DNA of 64,000 bases from Brucella pseudintermedia. Its GTDB lineage: Bacteria > Pseudomonadota > Alphaproteobacteria > Rhizobiales > Rhizobiaceae. The stretch lies in contig NZ_WBWE01000005.1 of NCBI RefSeq assembly GCF_008932435.1, forward strand, positions 186,001 through 250,000, given 5' to 3'. The position numbers and the translations under genes were made by a program. Under the pieces are notes generated by a model. That model did no database searches, was not told the origin of the DNA, and worked only from the letters and a program-made list of their open reading frames with translations. Position 1 is the first letter of the stretch. Every line of letters begins with the position of its first letter. Positions 1-8,020 of this stretch are shown in pieces.

Positions 1-792
1 GTAGGGGCTCGATGCGCTTTCGCGGCGCAACTGGTAACCGGCACCCGTATTGACCGTTGTCTGGTCGCCGAGATCGAGCCGCAGATTGCCCTGAATGTCG
101 ACCCGCGGTTCGGAGACGTCTTCTCCCGAAATGGATTTGGACCAGGTGCCCGAAGCGTCGAGCGTTGCCTGATGGCGCGCCCAATCCGACTGCGCATTGA
201 GCCGCAACGTTGTTTCGTTGAGAACAGCGCTGGAACCGGTTGCGCTATTGTCACCATTGGTCGTGGCCCGGATACCCTGCTCAAGCGAAGGCCGCAGGAT
301 AAAGGAACCGGTGCGGATGCCGATCGGCGCAAACGGATCGGCTTCCTGTGCGGAACCGCGCCCCTGCTCAGGCAACTGCCGCAGATTTTCGCGCTGTGCC
401 CGGCCCGTATCTTCGCTTGCCTCGGCATCGACCGAACCGACACGCATATTGTCGGATTGAAGCGGCTGGCGATCCTGCGGCAAGGGAACAGTCGGAGCGG
501 TTTGCGTAGTGGTAGCCGGGTCTGTCGCTACGGTGTTTTCGGGCGGGGTGTAACTGTCGTCGGTCGTCTCGCCAGCGCCGTTATCGTATCCCGGTGCGGC
601 AAGTCCGCGGTTTGCGAGCGTCTCTGGCGAAGAGGCTGAAAGCACATCCTCAGCGACGCTTCCACGCAGATAAGCTTCCTGTGCAAATGCGGAACCATGA
701 CAAATTGCCATCGCCACGCCCGATAGGAACAGGCATCGCAGCCTGCGGGCAATGGGCGTCGAACCGCCAGATGGGGTCTTGGCAAAATGCAT
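1..792 (-). CDS. Outer-membrane beta-barrel protein (BBP2-like), 5' part only
   Basis: An open frame starts at the ATG at 792 and runs leftward off the window with no stop. A TGA lies four codons upstream, which fixes the start. The protein begins MHFAKTPSGG and has a signal peptide ending near AFAQ. A Thr/Pro/Gln-rich linker follows, then PFAPIGIRTGSFILRPSLEQ and alternating polar/hydrophobic stretches (TLRLNAQSDW, GNLRLDLGDQT) typical of outer-membrane strands. This fits the putative beta-barrel porin 2 family found in rhizobial envelope and polysaccharide loci. The substrate is unknown. The gene is divergent from kdsD. The open frame is certain; the family call is moderate because the barrel itself is mostly outside the window. 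Confidence 0.6.
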   Translation of the reverse strand, partial: MHFAKTPSGGSTPIARRLRCLFLSGVAMAICHGSAFAQEAYLRGSVAEDVLSASSPETLANRGLAAPGYDNGAGETTDDSYTPPENTVATDPATTTQTAPTVPLPQDRQPLQSDNMRVGSVDAEASEDTGRAQRENLRQLPEQGRGSAQEADPFAPIGIRTGSFILRPSLEQGIRATTNGDNSATGSSAVLNETTLRLNAQSDWARHQATLDASGTWSKSISGEDVSEPRVDIQGNLRLDLGDQTTVNTGAGYQLRRESASSPY

Positions 793-935
793 GTCGTGTT
801 TTCAAACCGTCGCAACGTGGTAGATGAACGGTAAAGGCACATGGTTAATTCTTGGTTGCTGCGGCCGGCACCGGGACGATTCGCGGCACACAAATGTTTG
901 GACAATCGCCTGCGAAGAAGTTAACCCTTGCCGCC

Positions 936-1937
936 ATGGAAAAGCTCGATCAGATCATCCCTCCGGCAAACGCAGAAGCGGCCATCGCCTCGGCGTTGCG
1001 CACCATAAAAACCGAAAATGCGGGCCTCGCCGCGCTGGAAGAGGCGCTGAACAATGGCCTTTCCGGTCCATTCGTCGAAGCGGTGAAGCTGATCGTGGCC
1101 TCGCGCGGGCGGCTGGTCGTAACGGGCGTCGGCAAAAGCGGCCATATCGGTTCCAAGCTTGCCGCCACCTTTGCCTCGACTGGTACATCGGCATTCTTCG
1201 TGCATTCGGCAGAAGCCAATCATGGCGATCTCGGCATGATCGGTCGCGATGATGTCATTCTGGCCATCTCGTGGTCGGGTGAGACGGCGGAACTGAAGGG
1301 CATCGTCAATTATTCGCAGCGTTTCCGCATTCCGCTAATCGCGATTACCGCAGGCGAAAATTCGGCGCTCGGCCGCGCGGCGGATGTCGTGCTGCTTTTG
1401 CCAAAAACCGCTGAGGCCTGCCCGCATGGTCTGGCGCCCACAACCTCAACCATGATGCAGCTTGCTATCGGCGACGCGCTGGCAATCGCGCTGCTCGAAG
1501 CGCGCGGCTTTACCCCGAGCGACTTCAAGACGTTTCATCCCGGCGGTTCGCTCGGCGCAAGTCTGATCCATATCCGCGATATCATGCACCGGGGCGAACG
1601 CCTGCCGCTGGTAAAGACAGGCACATCCATGCCTGATGCGATGAAGATATTGGCCCAAAAGAGCTTTGGCTGCGTGGTGATTGTCGATGATGGCGGCAAT
1701 CTGGCGGGTATCGTCACGGACGGCGATATTTCGCGCAATCTGAGCCGTAACCTTGCGGCATTGACGGTCGATGAAATCATGACGCGCAAGCCCAAGACGG
1801 TTGACCAGAATATGCTGGCGACCGCCGCGCTCAATACGATCAACGAAAATCACATCGGCGCGCTGATCGTCGTCGAGGCCGGACGCCCGATCGGGCTCGT
1901 ACATTTCCACGATCTGTTGCGGATAGGCGCGGCCTGA
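936..1937 (+). CDS. kdsD: Arabinose-5-phosphate isomerase (KpsF/GutQ family)
   Basis: Converts ribulose-5-phosphate to arabinose-5-phosphate, the first committed step toward Kdo for LPS, in the cytoplasm. From the ATG at 936 the product is 333 aa, close to E. coli KdsD. An N-terminal SIS domain (about residues 50-190) carries VVTGVGKSGHIG, the FASTGT and EANHGDLGM segments and AISWSGET. Two CBS repeats follow (about 205-333), with IMHRGERLP, GIVTDGDISRN and IMTRKPKTV. The frame is open upstream to a TTG at 852 and an ATG at 894; neither has a clear ribosome site and the extra residues do not look like family sequence, so 936 is preferred. Divergent from the beta-barrel gene. Confidence 0.9.
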   Translation: MEKLDQIIPPANAEAAIASALRTIKTENAGLAALEEALNNGLSGPFVEAVKLIVASRGRLVVTGVGKSGHIGSKLAATFASTGTSAFFVHSAEANHGDLGMIGRDDVILAISWSGETAELKGIVNYSQRFRIPLIAITAGENSALGRAADVVLLLPKTAEACPHGLAPTTSTMMQLAIGDALAIALLEARGFTPSDFKTFHPGGSLGASLIHIRDIMHRGERLPLVKTGTSMPDAMKILAQKSFGCVVIVDDGGNLAGIVTDGDISRNLSRNLAALTVDEIMTRKPKTVDQNMLATAALNTINENHIGALIVVEAGRPIGLVHFHDLLRIGAA

Positions 1938-1958
1938 TTGGCCTTTGAGCCGGTCCGT

Positions 1959-2420
1959 TTATTCAGCGACTTCGATTTCCAGCGACAGCGGATCGAAGGC
2001 GATCACGCGGACTTCCGTCCCTGCCGGCAGATCAGGTCCTTTCACGCGCCACATCGTATCGTTGATACGGATGCGGCCGCGGCCATTGACGATGGGTTCC
2101 GTCAATGTGGCGCGCTGGCCGACCAGCTGCTCGCCGCGACGGTTGAGCAGGGGCTCGTCGGCATCGCTGCTGCGCGAGCCAAAGAAGCGGCGTCCCGCCA
2201 GCACGAAGATGACGGCGAGAACCAGAAACACAACGGTCTGAAACTGCCAGCCAAAACCCGTTGTGGAAGACAGGAGAAAGGCGAGAGCGCCGGTGACAAG
2301 TGCTGCGAGCCCGAACCAGATGAAGAAAAATCCGGGCGCCAGAATTTCCAGAATAAGCAGGGCCAGCCCGAAAACGAGCCAGTTCCAGATGCCGAGACCG
2401 GACAGAAACTCGATAGCCAT
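1959..2420 (-). CDS. NfeD family membrane protein
   Basis: A 153-aa protein with three hydrophobic segments near residues 10-30, 35-52 and 58-77, then a small soluble C-terminal OB-fold-like domain (about 95-153, with GQRATLTEPIVNGRGRIRIN). This is the short NfeD type without a protease domain. NfeD proteins are usually encoded beside a SPFH/stomatin gene and are thought to act in membrane microdomain organisation. That partner lies directly upstream at 2490-3479 on the same strand, separated by a palindromic repeat. Its length and TM layout match the family. The exact role is unknown. Confidence 0.88.
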   Translation of the reverse strand: MAIEFLSGLGIWNWLVFGLALLILEILAPGFFFIWFGLAALVTGALAFLLSSTTGFGWQFQTVVFLVLAVIFVLAGRRFFGSRSSDADEPLLNRRGEQLVGQRATLTEPIVNGRGRIRINDTMWRVKGPDLPAGTEVRVIAFDPLSLEIEVAE

Positions 2421-2440
2421 GGCGCCCTCGCTATTTATTC

Positions 2441-2489
2441 TAACGCCTTATCCTGCGCAAAACTGCTTCGCACTTTTGCTGGAAATGCC
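2441..2489. repeat. Short interspersed palindromic repeat, copy 1
   Basis: The stretch carries CAAAACTGCTTCGCACTTT followed by TGCTGGAAATGCCC. The same core recurs at 11061-11166 (reverse orientation), 36457-36558 and 59797-59879. It fills the gap between the SPFH stop and the NfeD start. This is a member of a small repeat family common in rhizobial genomes; it may affect mRNA stability or termination. Confidence 0.7.
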
Positions 2490-3479
2490 CTAACGCCCCG
2501 CAGGCGGAACGCTGCGTGGGCGGGATGAGGCTGGCGGCTGCGGTGCCGGGTCTACCGGCTTGCTGCCATCCCCAAAGACTTCTCTGGCGATTGCGCCAAT
2601 GCCGCCGAGCGAACCGATGAGAGAGCTTGCCTCAAGAGGCATCAGCACGACTTTCTGGTTCTTGGCGCTGGCAATATTGCTCAAGGCTTCGGTGTATTTT
2701 TGCGCAACGAAGTAATTGAGCGCCTGCACATTGCCGTTGGCGACGGCTTCGGAAACCATGGTCGTGGCTTTCGCTTCCGCTTCGGCAAGGCGTTCGCGTG
2801 CTTCCGCTTCGCGCTTGGCCGCTTCCAGCTTGCCTTCTGCTTCCAGAATCTGCGACTGCTTCTGGCCCTCGGCGCGCAGAATCTGCGCGTTGCGGTCGCC
2901 TTCCGCTTCCAGAACCTGCGCTCGCTTGTCGCGCTCGGCCTTCATCTGCCGCGCCATTGAAGTCACGATGTCTTCCGGCGGGTTGATATCCTTGATTTCC
3001 ACGCGAGTCATCTTGATGCCCCACGGATGGGCGGCCTCGTCGACGACACGCAGCAGACGGTCATTGATCGCATCGCGGTTCGACAGAAGTTCGTCGAGAT
3101 CCATCGAACCCATGACAGTACGAATGTTCGTCATGGTCAGGTTGAGGATTGCATATTGCAGGTTCGCGACCTGATAGGCCGCCTGTGCGGCATTGAGCAC
3201 CTGATAGAAAGCCACGCCGTCAACGCCGACAATGGCGTTGTCGCGGGTGATGACTTCCTGCGTCGGCACATCGAGCACTTGCTCCATCATATTGAGGCGC
3301 GCGCCGATACGGTCGAAAAACGGCACGATCAGATTGAGGCCGGGATTGAGGGTGCGCGTATAGCGCCCGAACCGCTCGACCGTGTAATTAAAGCCCTGCG
3401 GCACGGTCTTTATGCCGGCAAACAGTGTCGCCAGGACCAGCGCGGCCAGAATGAGCAACGTGATATCGAAACCGGTCAT
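2490..3479 (-). CDS. SPFH/band 7 membrane protein (paraslipin, QmcA-like)
   Basis: A 329-aa protein with one N-terminal membrane helix (about residues 5-23). A SPFH domain follows (about 25-210, containing VPQGFNYTVERFGRYTRTL and DVPTQEVITRDNAIV). A Glu/Ala-rich coiled-coil comes next (about 180-245, repeated EAEG units), then a Pro-rich tail. Such proteins oligomerise on the inner membrane and scaffold microdomains, often with FtsH or an NfeD partner. The NfeD gene is immediately downstream. An AAGGA ribosome site lies 6 nt before the ATG. Length is typical of the paraslipin group. The function here is inferred from the family only. Confidence 0.9.
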   Translation of the reverse strand: MTGFDITLLILAALVLATLFAGIKTVPQGFNYTVERFGRYTRTLNPGLNLIVPFFDRIGARLNMMEQVLDVPTQEVITRDNAIVGVDGVAFYQVLNAAQAAYQVANLQYAILNLTMTNIRTVMGSMDLDELLSNRDAINDRLLRVVDEAAHPWGIKMTRVEIKDINPPEDIVTSMARQMKAERDKRAQVLEAEGDRNAQILRAEGQKQSQILEAEGKLEAAKREAEARERLAEAEAKATTMVSEAVANGNVQALNYFVAQKYTEALSNIASAKNQKVVLMPLEASSLIGSLGGIGAIAREVFGDGSKPVDPAPQPPASSRPRSVPPAGR

Positions 3480-3490
3480 TGTTTTTCCTT

Positions 3491-3578
3491 AAGGCAATAG
3501 GGCAGTAGGGCAATAAGGCAGTAGGTGGAATCTAGCACAGATCAGAACATACTGCCTTATTGCCCTACTGCCTTACAC
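3491..3578. repeat. AGGGCAGT octamer array forming a perfect 23-bp inverted repeat
   Basis: From 3491 the sequence runs in 8-nt units: AGGGCAGT at 3499-3506, AGGGCAAT at 3507-3514 and AAGGCAGT at 3515-3522. The same units appear inverted at 3550-3572. Arms 3501-3523 and 3550-3572 are perfectly complementary over 23 bp with a 26-nt spacer. AGGGCAGT is, from memory, the unit of the Brucella octamer VNTR loci. It lies between the hemH stop and the SPFH start, both leftward, so in RNA it forms a long hairpin in that gap. Confidence 0.85.
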
Positions 3579-3586
3579 CCTTCAAT

Positions 3587-4639
3587 CTATACCCAACCCT
3601 GCAATTCGCGACGTACCAGTGTCTCGATAACTTTCATGCCGTCTTCGCTGTCATTGAGACAGGGAATATGGCTGAAATTCTCGCCACCGTTTTCGAGAAA
3701 TGCTTCGGCGGCTTCGTTGCCGATCTCATCCACCGTTTCCAGACAGTCGGCAACGAACCCCGGATTGAGAACCGCCATCGACTTGACCCCATGCCGGGCC
3801 AGTTCCTCCACCGTTTCGTCGGTATAGGGCTGGAGCCATTCTTCTGGCCCGAAACGCGATTGGAACGTGGAACGAAACTGGCTGTCATCCAGACCCAGCC
3901 GCGCCTGCAGTAAGCGTGATGTTTCAAGGCATTGCTGGCGGTAAGGGTCGCCCTTGTCCGAATAGCTTTTTGGGATGCCATGATAGGAAGCCAGAATCAC
4001 TTCCGGCTTGAAGGAAAGCGTTTCGAGATGTTTCTCGATGGAACGGGCCAGCGCCTCGATATAGACCGGCTCCGCTTCATAGGATGGCACGATGCGCACT
4101 GCCGGCTGGAAGCGCTTCTTCATGAGCGCTTCGAAGAACTTGTCGTTCACCGTCGCGGTGGTCGTTGCCGAATATTGCGGGTAGAGCGGGAACATGACGA
4201 TCCGCTCGCAACCCTGTTCCAGAAGACGGTCGGTGACGCTTTCAATGGAGGGCTGGCCGTAACGCATCGCCCAATCCACCACCACATTGGGATATTCAGC
4301 GAGCGCCCTGGCGAGTTTCTCTCCTTGCGCGCGGGTATAGGTGCGCAATGGAGATTCGTTTTTCTCGCGGTTCCAGATGCGGTCGTAAAGCCTGCCGGAC
4401 CGTTTCGGGCGGGTGTTGAGCACGATGCCGTAAAGGATCGGATACCAGATCAGGCGCGGCCATTCGATGACGCGGCGGTCCGAGAGAAACTCGGCCAGAT
4501 AGCGGCGCATCGGGCCATAGCTTGTGCCATCCGGTGTGCCGAGATTGACCAGCAGAACACCGACTTTCGGCAGCTTTCCTTGCGCCTCCGCTCCGGTTGT
4601 CTGGTTGGGCTTCTCCTGCACTTTGTCCATCTCACTCAT
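3587..4639 (-). CDS. hemH: Ferrochelatase
   Basis: Inserts Fe2+ into protoporphyrin IX, the last step of protoheme synthesis, at the inner membrane. The 350-aa length is typical. Visible family features are VGVLLVNLGTPD near residue 26, the AMRYGQPSI segment, PLYPQYSATTT, the active-site ILASYHGIPKSY with its histidine, the RFGPEEWLQPYT segment and GFVADCLETVDEIGNEA with the conserved glutamates. A GGAG ribosome site lies 7 nt before the ATG at 4639; a second in-frame ATG at 4630 is less likely. The neighbouring omp10 is on the same strand upstream, an arrangement I recall from Brucella chromosome II. Confidence 0.96.
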   Translation of the reverse strand: MSEMDKVQEKPNQTTGAEAQGKLPKVGVLLVNLGTPDGTSYGPMRRYLAEFLSDRRVIEWPRLIWYPILYGIVLNTRPKRSGRLYDRIWNREKNESPLRTYTRAQGEKLARALAEYPNVVVDWAMRYGQPSIESVTDRLLEQGCERIVMFPLYPQYSATTTATVNDKFFEALMKKRFQPAVRIVPSYEAEPVYIEALARSIEKHLETLSFKPEVILASYHGIPKSYSDKGDPYRQQCLETSRLLQARLGLDDSQFRSTFQSRFGPEEWLQPYTDETVEELARHGVKSMAVLNPGFVADCLETVDEIGNEAAEAFLENGGENFSHIPCLNDSEDGMKVIETLVRRELQGWV

Positions 4640-4777
4640 CTTCCGACTCCTGTTCAGCCGGAAAACTAGAGAAAAAAAGACAAATTACAATCCTGACAAT
4701 TGCCGCTGGTGCAATTCCATCGGCGCGGGTGTTTCCCGCGCCGTGAATATTTGAGATTTACGCGAAAAATCCGCTGC

Positions 4778-5158
4778 TTAACCGGCCGCGCGACGTGTCA
4801 GGGAGAAGCGCGAGCCCGAGGACGACGTGCAGTTGAGCTGCGACTGCGAAACGAGGGCGCAGTTTACCTTCGACGAGGTGCCGCGCACGATCGAGCGCAT
4901 GTCGATTTCAACAAGTTGAGGCGACTGGTAACGATAGTTGCCTTCTGCAAGCTTTTCGTTCGTGTCGGTAGCGCGCGTCTCGAAAATACCGCCATTGAAG
5001 GACGAAACGATGCCATTGGGATCGACCCAGCTACCTTCGATACCAGCCGGGGCGCGGGAGACGACCGGGACATTGCCGCCGACCGGCCCAGTCGTTTCGC
5101 ACGCTGCCAGCGCCAGCGACATGACTGCAAGAGGGGCAATGATGCGGAAGCGTTTCAT
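4778..5158 (-). CDS. omp10: Omp10-type outer-membrane lipoprotein
   Basis: A 126-aa lipoprotein. Signal peptide residues 1-19 end in a lipobox (LALAAC), with the lipidated Cys followed by ETTGP. The mature part has GIEGSWVDPNGI, SSFNGGIFETR and SIVRGTSSKVNCAL, which I recognise as Brucella Omp10, a surface-exposed lipoprotein belonging to the small barrel-like inhibitor fold seen in Omp19. Several residues differ from the classical Brucella sequence as I remember it. The ATG at 5158 has GGAGAG 7 nt upstream; the in-frame ATGs at 5173 and 5164 do not, so 5158 is chosen. Confidence 0.9.
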   Translation of the reverse strand: MKRFRIIAPLAVMSLALAACETTGPVGGNVPVVSRAPAGIEGSWVDPNGIVSSFNGGIFETRATDTNEKLAEGNYRYQSPQLVEIDMRSIVRGTSSKVNCALVSQSQLNCTSSSGSRFSLTRRAAG

Positions 5159-5234
5159 ATCCATGCTCTCCATTGAGCATTCCGAGCCAGAACCGTAGCT
5201 TAGCTGGCGTCTGAAATGCGTAACCAGACATTTA

Positions 5235-5272
5235 GAGCGGTATCAACGATTCCGTGCTGATGGGAACCGCTC
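5235..5272. repeat. Small imperfect palindrome upstream of omp10
   Basis: GAGCGGT at 5235-5241 is complementary to ACCGCTC at 5266-5272 with about 24 nt between. The arms resemble the outer ends of the interspersed repeat at 36457-36558 (which begins AGAGCGGTTCC), so this may be a degenerate copy. Nothing else was recognised between 5159 and 5415. Confidence 0.45.
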
Positions 5273-5415
5273 GGGATGATTAGTTTGATGTATGGAAACT
5301 TGCACGAAAACAAGTCCTCATTGCGAGGAATAAGTGTCAAGCCTGTCGATTTGTTAGCAATGATGCAAGATCGCCGCGCAGGATAAAAGGTGCGTATGGC
5401 CCTTCTGCTTGTCCG

Positions 5416-5748
5416 TCATGGCCCGAATACGAGCATGGCGGATATCGCCAGCATGACAGTTGCGATGACCGCCGACGCGCAAAGCGTGCGATGGAGACAG
5501 CGATTGACCGCAATATTGCTCCTGAACAAGCCCTTGGAGCCAAGGGATTTCGTCATCTGGTAAAGTGCGAGATAGACGACAATCGCCACAAGTCCGATTG
5601 TCCATCCAAGCTCCACCAACCTGTCCGGGTGACCCGGAACACCGAGAATCCATGGCAAAACGAGCAGTCCGCAGACCAGTGCCATCAGGTCGGGAAACCG
5701 GCTCGCAATCAGCTTCATCATGTGGCGGGGAGAAAGGTCCAGACGCAT
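5416..5748 (-). CDS. Small conserved-looking integral membrane protein, unknown function
   Basis: A 110-aa product starting MRLDLSPRHM, with three or four predicted hydrophobic helices: LMALVCGLLVLPWILGV (about 22-38), TIGLVAIVVYLALYQM (about 49-65) and two closer to the C-terminus, the last being AISAMLVFGP. No enzyme motif is visible. The frame is open further upstream to 5820, but that part overlaps the end of homospermidine synthase, and the ATG at 5748 has GAGGA just upstream. It lies downstream of homospermidine synthase on the same strand with a 41-nt gap, so it may be cotranscribed. Function not recognised. Confidence 0.6.
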   Translation of the reverse strand: MRLDLSPRHMMKLIASRFPDLMALVCGLLVLPWILGVPGHPDRLVELGWTIGLVAIVVYLALYQMTKSLGSKGLFRSNIAVNRCLHRTLCASAVIATVMLAISAMLVFGP

Positions 5749-5789
5749 ATTCCTCGTCGAATGGCCCGGTCGAAACCGGGCCGGTTCGA

Positions 5790-7235
5790 TCAACGCACCA
5801 GAATATTGCGGAACTGCCATGGGTCCTTGGTGTCGAGGTCTTCCTTGAACAAGTGGCCGCGGCCTTCCAGCGGTGTCCAGTCGGTATAATAGCCGTTCAC
5901 GGGACCCAGATACTGCATCTGGACTTCAAGGCAGCGGCGGTAATCCATTTCATCGGTCTCGACGATGCCGCTTCGCGGATTTTCCAATGCCCAGACCATG
6001 CCGGCCAGAACAGCCGAGGAGACTTGCAGGCCGGTTGCATTCTGATAGGGCGCGAGCTTGCGCGCCTCCTCGACGCTCAATTGCGAGCCATACCAATAGG
6101 CATTCTTGTCGTGGCCATAGAGCAGAACGCCAAGCTCATCGCTGCCATCCAGAATTTCATGCTCTTCCAGAACGTGCTGCACCGGCTGCGCTTTGCCGCC
6201 CGCGCCGAACATTTCGTCAAGCGCCAGAATGGCGTCATTGCTCGGGTGATAGGCGTAGTGGCAGGTCGGACGGAAATCGAGCTTGCCTTTCTTGTCGCGC
6301 AGCGTGAAAAAGTCGGCGATGGAGATCGCTTCATTGTGCGTGACCAGCAGGCCGTATTGCGCGCCGAGCGTCGGGCACCATGTACGAATGCGGGTATTGC
6401 CGCCGGGCTGTTCAAGGAAAATCGCGGCCTTGTTGCCCTTTTTCTGCTTGCGGGCATTCTTGGGCATCCATTTCTCATGGCTGCCCCAGCCAAGTTCCGC
6501 CGGTTGCAGGCCTTCGGCGATAAAGCCTTCGACGGACCATGTGTTCCAGAAAGTGTTGAATGGCTTCGGCTCCCTGGCGCGCTGGGTGTCGCGTTCCGCG
6601 ATATGAATACCCTTGACGCCAGCCTTCTTCATCAGTTTCGCCCAGCCGTGACGGTCATCCGCCGCCGGTTCGGTGAAATCGAGCTTCAATTCGGTCGCAA
6701 GGTCGACCAGCGCTTTCTTGACGAACCACGAGACCATGCCGGGATTTGCGCCGCAGCAGGAAACCGCGGTCGGGCCGCCGGGGTTCTTTCGCTTTTCAGT
6801 CCGGACCGTTTCGCGCAGCGCATAATTGGTGCGCGAGGCATTGTCGGCTTTTTCATCGAAATAGAAGCCGAGCCAGGGCTCCACTACCGTATCGATATAA
6901 AGCGCGCCATGTTCCCGGGCGTAACGCATCAGGTCGAGCGATCCGGTATCGACCGAAAGATTGACGACGAAGGGCTGGCCCTCCGTTCCTTTCAGGAGAG
7001 GGCCGAGAACCTTCTTGTAATTGTCCTTGGTGATCGCTTCCTTGACGAAGCGAATGCCTTTGTCGTCAAGGATCTTGCGATTGGCTTCGCTCGGATCGAT
7101 CACGACCATGCGTGATTGGTCGAATTTGAAATGACGTTCAATCAGCGGCAGGGTACCGCGCCCGATCGACCCGAAGCCGATCATGATGACAGGGCCAGTT
7201 ATCTCGCCATAGACTTGCCATTTCGCTTTCGCCAT
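5790..7235 (-). CDS. hss: Homospermidine synthase
   Basis: NAD-dependent enzyme that makes sym-homospermidine from putrescine (two putrescines, or spermidine plus putrescine). This polyamine is characteristic of many alphaproteobacteria. The 481-aa length is typical. The N-terminal Rossmann motif VIMIGFGSIGRGTLPLI is at residues 16-32. Other family segments seen are DTVVEPWLGFYFDE, SCCGANPGMVSWFVK, GWGSHEKWMPKNARK and GGNTRIRTW. A GAGGAA ribosome site precedes the ATG. The ornithine decarboxylase gene at 25999-27132 supplies its putrescine substrate but is in a separate locus. Confidence 0.95.
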   Translation of the reverse strand: MAKAKWQVYGEITGPVIMIGFGSIGRGTLPLIERHFKFDQSRMVVIDPSEANRKILDDKGIRFVKEAITKDNYKKVLGPLLKGTEGQPFVVNLSVDTGSLDLMRYAREHGALYIDTVVEPWLGFYFDEKADNASRTNYALRETVRTEKRKNPGGPTAVSCCGANPGMVSWFVKKALVDLATELKLDFTEPAADDRHGWAKLMKKAGVKGIHIAERDTQRAREPKPFNTFWNTWSVEGFIAEGLQPAELGWGSHEKWMPKNARKQKKGNKAAIFLEQPGGNTRIRTWCPTLGAQYGLLVTHNEAISIADFFTLRDKKGKLDFRPTCHYAYHPSNDAILALDEMFGAGGKAQPVQHVLEEHEILDGSDELGVLLYGHDKNAYWYGSQLSVEEARKLAPYQNATGLQVSSAVLAGMVWALENPRSGIVETDEMDYRRCLEVQMQYLGPVNGYYTDWTPLEGRGHLFKEDLDTKDPWQFRNILVR

Positions 7236-7378
7236 TTTCTTCCTCTCGCGCGCCGCAGAATTGCGGTCAGGTTATCACCCGCTTTAGCTGATGTGCGGAA
7301 ACGATAACACAACTTCATAGAAAGAAAGAAACGTCACAAGGCTATGACATCAATACATGTTTAATGGATATTAGGATT

Positions 7379-8020
7379 TCAGTTATCGACCAGCTTTGCC
7401 TGGATCATGCCGCGCAATGAATTGCCGACAAGAATGTTGCGCGCGTTTTTCAGCGTTTCGACGGTAACGATTCCCTCTTCAACGACATTGTCGTTCAGCA
7501 ATTCACGCCGCAGCACCCCGTCGAGAAGGCCGCATGAAAGGGCCGGCGTCCTGCAGGCCGCACCGCCGACATCCAGAAATATCGAGGTAATGGTTCCTTC
7601 GCAGACCTCGCCCCGATCATTGAGCAGGATGACTTCGTCTATCTCTGCCGGCGAGTACTCTTCGCGAGCCGCGATATAGGCCTGCCGCCGTGTCGTCTTG
7701 TGGCGCAACAGGGGATCGTCGTGCTTGAGACGTGTGCGGGCAATCGCGATCCGCCAGACCGTCTGGGACGGCAATGGTTCATAGGGAACGCTTGAGACAG
7801 TGACGACCCCGTCGGGAGCGAGCGCCAGCCGCAGCTTCAAGGCTTGTTCACCGGACCCGGTTTCCGCGAGCTTTTGCCGAATGGCTTCCATATTGCAGGC
7901 AAAGCCCAATTCACGCGCGGAATTTTCAAGGCGCGCCATATGCAAGTCGAAGCGCAGAATGCCGGAGAGCGGCTCCGAGCGCATGGTTTCGATCAGTTGG
8001 TAATCGGGTTCGGTCGTCAC
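7379..8020 (-). CDS. pabC: Class IV aminotransferase, probable 4-amino-4-deoxychorismate lyase
   Basis: PLP-dependent fold-type IV protein of 213 aa. It has DYQLIETMR at the N-terminus, the PLP lysine in LLRHKTTRRQ, and LNDRGEVCEGTITSIF, the family signature with its glutamate. The gene follows pabB, so it probably splits aminodeoxychorismate into p-aminobenzoate and pyruvate for folate synthesis. The start is taken as the GTG at 8020. It overlaps the pabB stop as GTGA and has AAGGGG 8 nt upstream. The frame is open to an ATG at 8074, but that would overlap pabB by 58 nt. A branched-chain aminotransferase role is less likely given length and context. Confidence 0.82.
   Translation of the reverse strand: MTTEPDYQLIETMRSEPLSGILRFDLHMARLENSARELGFACNMEAIRQKLAETGSGEQALKLRLALAPDGVVTVSSVPYEPLPSQTVWRIAIARTRLKHDDPLLRHKTTRRQAYIAAREEYSPAEIDEVILLNDRGEVCEGTITSIFLDVGGAACRTPALSCGLLDGVLRRELLNDNVVEEGIVTVETLKNARNILVGNSLRGMIQAKLVDN

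Noticed and set aside
1938-2528. 196-aa plus-strand open frame opposite NfeD
   Set aside because: It is the shadow of the NfeD gene plus the repeat; its composition is charged and shows no protein family, whereas the minus strand encodes a clear NfeD.
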